Part shown: in pieces, positions 13,084 to 17,778 of the stretch
How the letters are laid out: every line of letters begins with the position of its first letter
Numbering within the stretch: position 1 is the stretch's first letter
Source of the DNA: Bacillota bacterium
GTDB lineage: Bacteria; Bacillota; Clostridia; Oscillospirales; Ruminococcaceae
DNA length: 17,778 nucleotides
Assembly: GCA_023395435.1 (NCBI GenBank)
Contig: JAEWZG010000079.1
Coordinates: forward strand, 1-17,778
Direction: 5' to 3'
Made by a program: the position numbers and the translations under genes
Notes under the pieces: generated by a model
Told to the model about the DNA's origin: nothing
Seen by the model: only the letters and a program-made list of their open reading frames with translations
Database searches by the model: none

Positions 13084-14168
13084 TCACATCGCCCCCTTCT
13101 CAAATTATTAGTAATTATTTCACCGCATTTTTTACAACCCACCAATGTTTTTCCTTCACTCATAATATCAGCAGTACGATAGCCTTGATTAAGATAATCA
13201 GAAACTGCACTTTCTATATCATCAGCTTCATTTTGCATATCAAAACTGAATCGAAGCATCATAGCAGCCGACAGTATCGTACCGATTGGATTAGCAACAT
13301 CCTTCCCTGCAATATCTGGTGCTGAACCGTGGATAGGCTCATACAGTCCACAGGTAGTAGAACCTAAGCTTGAAGATGGGATCATTCCGATAGAACCTGT
13401 AATCATCGACGCTTCATCGGAGAGTATATCGCCAAACATATTTTCAGTAACCACAACATCAAACTGCAATGGATTTTTTACAAGCTGCATTGCACAATTA
13501 TCTACAAGCATATCAGAAAGCTCAACATCAGGATATTCCTCAGAAAGACTGTGCATAACCTTCTTCCATAATCGGCTTGAATCAAGAACATTACTCTTTT
13601 CAACAGAACAAAGCTTCTTTCTTCTTTTTCTTGCTGTTTCAAAGCCTATTCTGCCAATACGCTCAATTTCTTCTTCATTATAAGTAAGAATATCAATAGC
13701 TGTTTGCTTGCCATCAATTACTTCAGTTTTATGCTCACCAAAATAAATACCACCAGTAAGTTCTCTAACAATTATAAAATCAATGCCCTTATCCACAATA
13801 GATTTCTTGAGTGGAGAAGCATCTGCAAGTTGAGGCCAAATTTTTGCTGGTCGATTATTACTATATACCCCCATACCAGCACGAAGTCTTAAGAGTCCTT
13901 TTTCAGGGCGCATATGGCCAGGTACATTATTCCACTTATCGCCACCAACGGCTCCTAAAAGAACACTGTCGGACTCAACGCATTTTTTTAGAGTTTCCTC
14001 TGGAAGTGGATCTCCCCATTTGTCAATAGCTATGCCACCCATATCCACTTCTGTATAATTAAAGGTGTGACCATAAAGCTCCGCAATCTTATTAAGCACT
14101 CTTAATGCCTGCTCTACGATTTCAGGACCGATACCATCGCCACGGATTACTGTAATATTTTTAGTCAT
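13080..14168 (-). CDS. leuB: 3-isopropylmalate dehydrogenase
   Basis: NAD-dependent oxidative decarboxylation of 3-isopropylmalate in leucine synthesis. The 362 residues are typical. Visible motifs: VIRGDGIGPEIV at the N-terminus, LLGAVGGDKW, the substrate-binding arginines around LLRLRAGMGVYSNNRP, VRELTGGIYFG, LVDNCAMQL, VVTENMFGDILSDEASMITGSIGMIPS with the metal-binding aspartates, and the NAD-site loop GLYEPIHGSAPDIAGKDVANP. GGAGGAG precedes the ATG, and the first 8 bp overlap leuD. The C-terminal tail (CKKCGEIITNNLRRGRCE) is somewhat Cys- and Arg-rich but its length is not unusual. Confidence 0.96.
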   Translation of the reverse strand: MTKNITVIRGDGIGPEIVEQALRVLNKIAELYGHTFNYTEVDMGGIAIDKWGDPLPEETLKKCVESDSVLLGAVGGDKWNNVPGHMRPEKGLLRLRAGMGVYSNNRPAKIWPQLADASPLKKSIVDKGIDFIIVRELTGGIYFGEHKTEVIDGKQTAIDILTYNEEEIERIGRIGFETARKRRKKLCSVEKSNVLDSSRLWKKVMHSLSEEYPDVELSDMLVDNCAMQLVKNPLQFDVVVTENMFGDILSDEASMITGSIGMIPSSSLGSTTCGLYEPIHGSAPDIAGKDVANPIGTILSAAMMLRFSFDMQNEADDIESAVSDYLNQGYRTADIMSEGKTLVGCKKCGEIITNNLRRGRCE

Positions 14169-14658
14169 TCCCGTCTCCTCCCTTTATCGAAGCGAGTAAA
14201 CCCCCACTTTTAATAATATTCTGAATGAAAGGTGGGAAAGGCTGAGCTTTATAGGTTTTTCCTGTGGTGATATTACTGATATCACCTGTATCAAAATCGA
14301 CCTCTACCTCATCGTTTGCACTAATTTCTTCAGCTGCCTGTTCGCATTCCAAAATTGGAAGTCCAATATTTATTGCATTACGATAGAAAATTCTTGCGAA
14401 GCTTTTGGCAATAACACAACCTACACCGCAGGTTTTTATAACAAGTGGTGCGTGCTCACGAGATGAACCACAGCCGAAGTTCCAGCCTGCTATTATAATA
14501 TCACCCTTATTAACTTTTTTCACAAAATCTGTATCGATGTCCTCCATACAATGAAGAGCGAGATCGTTTGCATCAGGCGTATTGAGATATCTTGCAGGAA
14601 TGATAACATCTGTATCAACATTATCAGCATATTTAAAAACTTTTCCTTGTGTATTCAT
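14161..14658 (-). CDS. leuD: 3-isopropylmalate dehydratase small subunit
   Basis: Swivel-domain subunit of isopropylmalate isomerase. The 165 residues match the short form that pairs with about 420-residue LeuC. Motifs: DNVDTDVIIPARYL near the N-terminus and GCGSSREHAP in the middle, followed by CVIAKSFARIFYRNAINIGLP. GAGGAGG lies at the end of leuC, seven bases before the ATG. Three bases separate it from leuC and it overlaps leuB by 8 bp, so the isomerase subunits are probably made in step. Confidence 0.96.
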   Translation of the reverse strand: MNTQGKVFKYADNVDTDVIIPARYLNTPDANDLALHCMEDIDTDFVKKVNKGDIIIAGWNFGCGSSREHAPLVIKTCGVGCVIAKSFARIFYRNAINIGLPILECEQAAEEISANDEVEVDFDTGDISNITTGKTYKAQPFPPFIQNIIKSGGLLASIKGGDGND

Positions 14659-14661
14659 TGC

Positions 14662-15927
14662 TCACACCTCCTCATATTCAGTAATATAACCTGTGAGTGC
14701 ACTGGCGGCTGCTGTATGTGGTGAAGCAAGATATACTTCGCTATCCACATGTCCCATACGACCTACAAAGTTACGATTAGTGGTAGCAATACAGCGTTCA
14801 CCTGCTGCCAGAATTCCCATATACCCACCAAGACATGGTCCACAGGTAGGTGTAGAAACAACTGCTCCTGCATCGATGAATGCAGTATACCATCCACGCT
14901 CAACGCATTCACGAAGAATATGCATAGTTCCAGGAATAATGATACATCGAACACCATCAGCAATTTGCTTGCCTTTTATGATGTTATAGGCTACTTCCAT
15001 ATCCTCAATTCTACCGTTAGTACAGCTTCCGATTACGACCTGATCTATTTTTATATCATGAAGCACACTTGCAGGATGTGTGTTTTCAGGAAGATGTGGG
15101 CAAGCCACTGTAGGAATAATCTTGCTCAAATCAATATTAATTGTCTTTTCATATTCTGCATCATCATCTGCATTGTAAACCACAGGCTTACGCTTGCTTC
15201 TACCTTTAAGATATTCGAGAGTGATATCATCCACAGGGAAAATCCCATTTTTAGCACCTGCTTCAATAGCCATATTACATATGCACAAACGATCATCCAT
15301 TGAAAGTGTTTTGACGCCCTCACCGGCAAATTCCATACTCTTATACAGTGCACCGTCAACACTAATCATTCCAATAACTGTGAGGATAACATCCTTTCCA
15401 CTACAGTTTTTTGGGAGTTTACCTGTAAGATTAAACTTTATTGCAGAAGGCACCTTGAACCAAGCCATACCCTTTGCCATGCCTGCTGCCATATCAGTCG
15501 AACCGACACCTGTGGAAAATGCACCAAGTGCACCATAAGTACAAGTGTGACTGTCAGCACCAATAATGCAATCACCAGCCGTTACAACGCCCTGTTCTGG
15601 GAGAAGTGCGTGTTCAATTCCCATTTTACCAACATCATAAAAATGACTTACGCAATGGCAGGAAGCAAACTCACGGCAGGTTTTGGACTGCTCTGCTGCC
15701 TTGATATCCTTGTTAGGTACAAAATGGTCAAGAACGATTGCTATCTTATCCTTGTCAAAGACCTTATCAAATCCCGCTTTTTTAAATTCATTTACTGCAA
15801 TAGGTGTAGTAATATCATTCCCGAGAACAATATCAAGTTTAGCGCTGATAAGCTGACCAGCAATCACCTTGTCAAGCCCTGCGTGAGCTGCAAGAATTTT
15901 CTGCGTCATTGTCATTCCCATTGTCAT
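14662..15927 (-). CDS. leuC: 3-isopropylmalate dehydratase large subunit
   Basis: Aconitase-family [4Fe-4S] subunit of isopropylmalate isomerase. The 421 residues belong to the short LeuC type common in Clostridia and archaea. Cluster ligands are C302 (GSCTNGR) and C362/C365 (TPTCGPCLGG); VLDHFVP, GADSHTCTYGALGAFSTGVGSTD and the C-terminal SPHTAAASALTGYI are also typical. The first ATG (15927) overlaps the ridA stop by 4 bp and has AAGGAGG close upstream. The N-terminus MTMGMTMT comes from a 12-bp tandem duplication, so an in-frame ATG 12 bp further on (15915) is a second possible start. Confidence 0.96.
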   Translation of the reverse strand: MTMGMTMTQKILAAHAGLDKVIAGQLISAKLDIVLGNDITTPIAVNEFKKAGFDKVFDKDKIAIVLDHFVPNKDIKAAEQSKTCREFASCHCVSHFYDVGKMGIEHALLPEQGVVTAGDCIIGADSHTCTYGALGAFSTGVGSTDMAAGMAKGMAWFKVPSAIKFNLTGKLPKNCSGKDVILTVIGMISVDGALYKSMEFAGEGVKTLSMDDRLCICNMAIEAGAKNGIFPVDDITLEYLKGRSKRKPVVYNADDDAEYEKTINIDLSKIIPTVACPHLPENTHPASVLHDIKIDQVVIGSCTNGRIEDMEVAYNIIKGKQIADGVRCIIIPGTMHILRECVERGWYTAFIDAGAVVSTPTCGPCLGGYMGILAAGERCIATTNRNFVGRMGHVDSEVYLASPHTAAASALTGYITEYEEV

Positions 15928-15930
15928 TCC
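15907..15930 (-). repeat. 12-bp tandem duplication at the ridA-leuC junction
   Basis: GGAATGACAATG occurs twice in direct succession on the minus strand (15930-15919 and 15918-15907). The first copy contains the overlapping ridA stop and leuC start; the second repeats the ATGs in frame within leuC, adding four residues. Confidence 0.85.
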
Positions 15931-16307
15931 CCCTCCTTTTCTGCAATTACCTCAACTTCAACCAAAGCACCCTTTGGAAGAGCCTTTACTGCCACGCATG
16001 AACGTGCAGGCTTACTGACGAAATACTCAGCATACACCTCATTGAATGCTGTAAAATCAGCCATATCATTCAGATAGCATACAGTTTTCACTACGTTTTC
16101 AAAAGCCACTCCCGTAGCAGATAGCACTGCCTCTATATTTTTACAGACTCTGTGAGTCTGCTCTGTAATTGTATCCCCCTCCATTAGTCCTGTTTCAGGA
16201 TTAAGAGGAATCTGACCAGAGGTAAAAATAAGATTACCTGTTACTATTGCCTGTGAATACGGTCCAATTGCTGCTGGTGCCTTTTCGGTATGAATTTTTC
16301 TGCTCAT
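15924..16307 (-). CDS. ridA: RidA-family 2-iminobutanoate/2-iminopropanoate deaminase
   Basis: Hydrolyses reactive enamine/imine intermediates released by PLP dehydratases, protecting other PLP enzymes. The 127 residues are the standard trimeric YjgF/YER057c/UK114 length. Motifs: AIGPYSQAI (14-22), FTSGQIPLNP (29-38), and PARSCVAVKALPKGALVEVEVIA, with the catalytic Arg in PARS. AAGGAG lies eight bases before the ATG. Its place directly after ilvA, whose reaction releases 2-aminocrotonate or 2-aminoacrylate, fits a dedicated clean-up role and delivery of 2-oxobutanoate. It overlaps leuC by 4 bp. Confidence 0.94.
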   Translation of the reverse strand: MSRKIHTEKAPAAIGPYSQAIVTGNLIFTSGQIPLNPETGLMEGDTITEQTHRVCKNIEAVLSATGVAFENVVKTVCYLNDMADFTAFNEVYAEYFVSKPARSCVAVKALPKGALVEVEVIAEKEGE

Positions 16308-16326
16308 AAATTGACTCCTTTCAGAA

Positions 16327-17517
16327 TTACACTATCTTAAATCCTTCGTCTTTAAGGGATTGTATAATCATATTAACATGTTCGTAATTTTTTGTTTCCA
16401 TTTCTATACGGAGGAAACAGCCATGTACGCTTTCAGTATTGCCCTTTTCATAATGGACACCTGTTACATTACCGCCACAATCTGCAATAATTCTTGAGAT
16501 TTCCTTTAACTGACCAGGCTTGTCAATTAGTTCTATGAGAAGACTTGATGAACGTCCGTAATTACGAAGTCCTCTATCAATCACACGGGAAAGACTTGTA
16601 ACATCAATGTTTCCTCCAGATACGATACTTACAACACGCTTCCCCTTCAGTGGAAATTTATTGAACATTACAGCTGCAACTGCGGCAGCTCCTGCACCCT
16701 CCGCAATCATTTTTTGCTTTTCAATTAGTGCGAGAATAGCACTTGCAACCTCATCATCACTGACAAGAGCAATGTCATCTACATACTCTTTAACAATTGC
16801 ATAGGTGTTTTCGCCAGGCTGTTTTACTGCAATGCCATCCGCAATAGTCGAAACTGACTCAAGGCGTTCTATCTCACCACTCTTGATAGAATTATACATA
16901 CTCGGTGCTCCTGCAACTTGTACCCCATAAACTTTAATGGATGGCCTAATCTGCTTTGCGGCGTATGCAATTCCTGAAATAAGTCCGCCACCACCCACAG
17001 GTACAACAAATGCATCAATATTATCAAGTTCATTAAGCACCTCAAGAGCAATAGTACCCTGACCAGAAATTACATTTTCATCATCAAAGGGATGAACAAA
17101 TGCATACCCTTCTTTTTCATTAAGTTCCAATGCTTTTTTGTAAGCATCATCATAGCACCCCTCCACAAGGCACACCTCTGCACCAAAACCTTTGGTAGCC
17201 TCAACTTTTGAAATTGGTGCTGAATCAGGAATGCAGATAAGTGATTTAATTCCACTTTTTGTTGCTGCAAGTGCAACGCCCTGCGCATGATTTCCCGCTG
17301 AGCAGGCGATAACTCCCTTAGCCTTTTCCTCATCGGATAACATGGCAATTTTATATGCAGAACCTCTTACTTTAAAAGAACCGGTAATCTGTAAATTTTC
17401 TGGCTTTAGGTATAGCTCACAATCAGGAGCAATTCCGAAAGCTCTTACAACATTTGTTTCACGAATAATATTTTTTAACACTGTCTGTGCATTGAAAACT
17501 TTGTCGAGTGATAACAT
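16327..17517 (-). CDS. ilvA: Threonine ammonia-lyase (medium form, one ACT domain)
   Basis: PLP enzyme converting threonine to 2-oxobutanoate, the entry to isoleucine. The 396 residues comprise a fold-type II catalytic domain with PLP lysine K49 in GSFKVRG, SAGNHAQG, the glycine loop VGGGGLISG and IVSGGNID, then a single C-terminal ACT domain (about residues 325-396: LLIELIDKPGQLKEISRIIADCGGNVTGVHYEK). This is the medium form, shorter than E. coli biosynthetic IlvA (about 510), so feedback control may differ. I start at ATG 17517 (MLSLDKVF), preceded by GGCGGAAAG; an upstream GTG/ATG pair at 17538/17535 would add MMKGGKK, which reads as translated ribosome binding site. First gene of the operon behind the T-box. 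Annotation as tdcB is an alternative. Confidence 0.93.
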   Translation of the reverse strand: MLSLDKVFNAQTVLKNIIRETNVVRAFGIAPDCELYLKPENLQITGSFKVRGSAYKIAMLSDEEKAKGVIACSAGNHAQGVALAATKSGIKSLICIPDSAPISKVEATKGFGAEVCLVEGCYDDAYKKALELNEKEGYAFVHPFDDENVISGQGTIALEVLNELDNIDAFVVPVGGGGLISGIAYAAKQIRPSIKVYGVQVAGAPSMYNSIKSGEIERLESVSTIADGIAVKQPGENTYAIVKEYVDDIALVSDDEVASAILALIEKQKMIAEGAGAAAVAAVMFNKFPLKGKRVVSIVSGGNIDVTSLSRVIDRGLRNYGRSSSLLIELIDKPGQLKEISRIIADCGGNVTGVHYEKGNTESVHGCFLRIEMETKNYEHVNMIIQSLKDEGFKIV

Positions 17518-17563
17518 CTTCTTTCCGCCTTTCATCACATATGTTATTTATATGCTTTGAGAT

Positions 17564-17601
17564 AAAAAAACCGTCCCAAAGCTATTAAAGCTTTGAGACG
17601 G
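17564..17601 (-). terminator. Intrinsic terminator of the T-box leader
   Basis: Arms 17571-17583 and 17589-17601 form a 13-bp stem (one U-G pair in RNA, CCGUCUCAAAGCU with AGCUUUGGGACGG) with a 5-base loop, followed on the transcribed strand by seven T (17570-17564). It stands about 47 bases before ilvA and just after the T-box sequence, where the regulated terminator is expected. Confidence 0.93.
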
Positions 17602-17778
17602 GTGTAATTTCAACATTTTCACTCGCGGTACCACTCAAATTGCGAATATAAAATTCGCCACTCTTCGAAGTCTATCAACTCCTATACATTAACGTAGCAT
17701 ACACGGGAAGCGCCTACTAGGTGTTAACCTTTGGGACTTCCGGCTCAGAAGGGATGGGAAATCGACAGTTCTTTATCG
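17602..17778 (-). promoter_or_regulatory. T-box riboswitch (tRNA-sensing leader) of the branched-chain operon, 5' end missing
   Basis: On the minus strand the T-box core GAGTGGTACCGCGAG (17636-17622) is unmistakable; its UGGU can pair with the tRNA ACCA end. A short hairpin (17642-17658, GCGAAT/ATTCGC) and a Stem III-like segment, CCCGTGTATGCTACGTTAA (about 17706-17688), precede it. When the cognate tRNA is uncharged, the antiterminator forms and the downstream terminator is avoided. The promoter and 5' side of Stem I lie beyond position 17778, so the specifier codon cannot be fixed; Ile, Leu or Val is expected from the genes controlled. Confidence 0.92.

Noticed and set aside
1..17778. Mobile elements, CRISPR arrays, tRNA/rRNA genes, phage or defence genes
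   Set aside because: No spaced direct repeats, transposase or integrase motifs, cloverleaf-type tRNA sequences or defence-domain proteins were recognised; all long frames are metabolic or regulatory.

Overview
The window looks like chromosomal DNA from a low-GC anaerobic Clostridia, probably of the Ruminococcus/Oscillospiraceae type. This rests on the AT-rich spacers, strong AGGAGG-type ribosome binding sites, a T-box leader, several TTG/GTG starts, and a dihydroxy-acid dehydratase lacking the extra cysteine of the oxygen-tolerant [2Fe-2S] type. It carries housekeeping biosynthesis plus one sugar-uptake locus. No tRNA, rRNA, insertion sequence, phage gene or CRISPR array was seen. Every gene except one small CBS-domain gene is on the minus strand, so transcription mostly runs right to left.

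Right half (17778 to 8094): one long branched-chain amino acid operon, read as T-box leader, ilvA, ridA, leuC, leuD, leuB, ilvB, ilvN, ilvC, ilvD. Junctions from ridA to ilvN are 3-bp gaps or 4-8 bp overlaps, so translation is probably coupled. The operon makes 2-oxobutanoate from threonine (IlvA, with RidA clearing the reactive enamine/imine intermediates), runs the common Ile/Val pathway (IlvBN, IlvC, IlvD), and has the isomerase and dehydrogenase of the Leu branch (LeuCD, LeuB). leuA and a branched-chain aminotransferase are not in the window. The operon ends in a 13-bp hairpin shared with the convergent CBS gene.

Middle (8091 to 4940): the plus-strand CBS-domain gene diverges from metY (O-acetylhomoserine sulfhydrylase). 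The metY leader, about 160 nt long, is the most interesting part of the window. It has a consensus-like promoter, a 9-bp long-range stem, a five-codon ORF with two cysteine codons (Met-Cys-Arg-Cys-Lys), and a segment at that ORF's stop codon that can pair with the metY ribosome binding site. This suggests a cysteine-responsive translational attenuator or an unclassified regulatory RNA. nadA (quinolinate synthase) follows without nadB or nadC.

Left half (4939 to 1): nudC (Nudix NADH pyrophosphatase with zinc ribbon), a PHP-domain phosphoesterase and a small DUF6512-like membrane protein form a cluster. A hairpin before the last gene contains that gene's ribosome binding site. An AT-rich spacer of about 320 bp follows, holding a near-perfect long inverted repeat, a promoter, and a perfect 20-bp palindrome that is probably the operator of the adjacent LacI-family repressor. 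The repressor gene is followed by a sugar ABC-transporter binding lipoprotein gene, then a 13-bp hairpin and a strong ribosome binding site for a next gene (probably a permease) that lies beyond the left edge.
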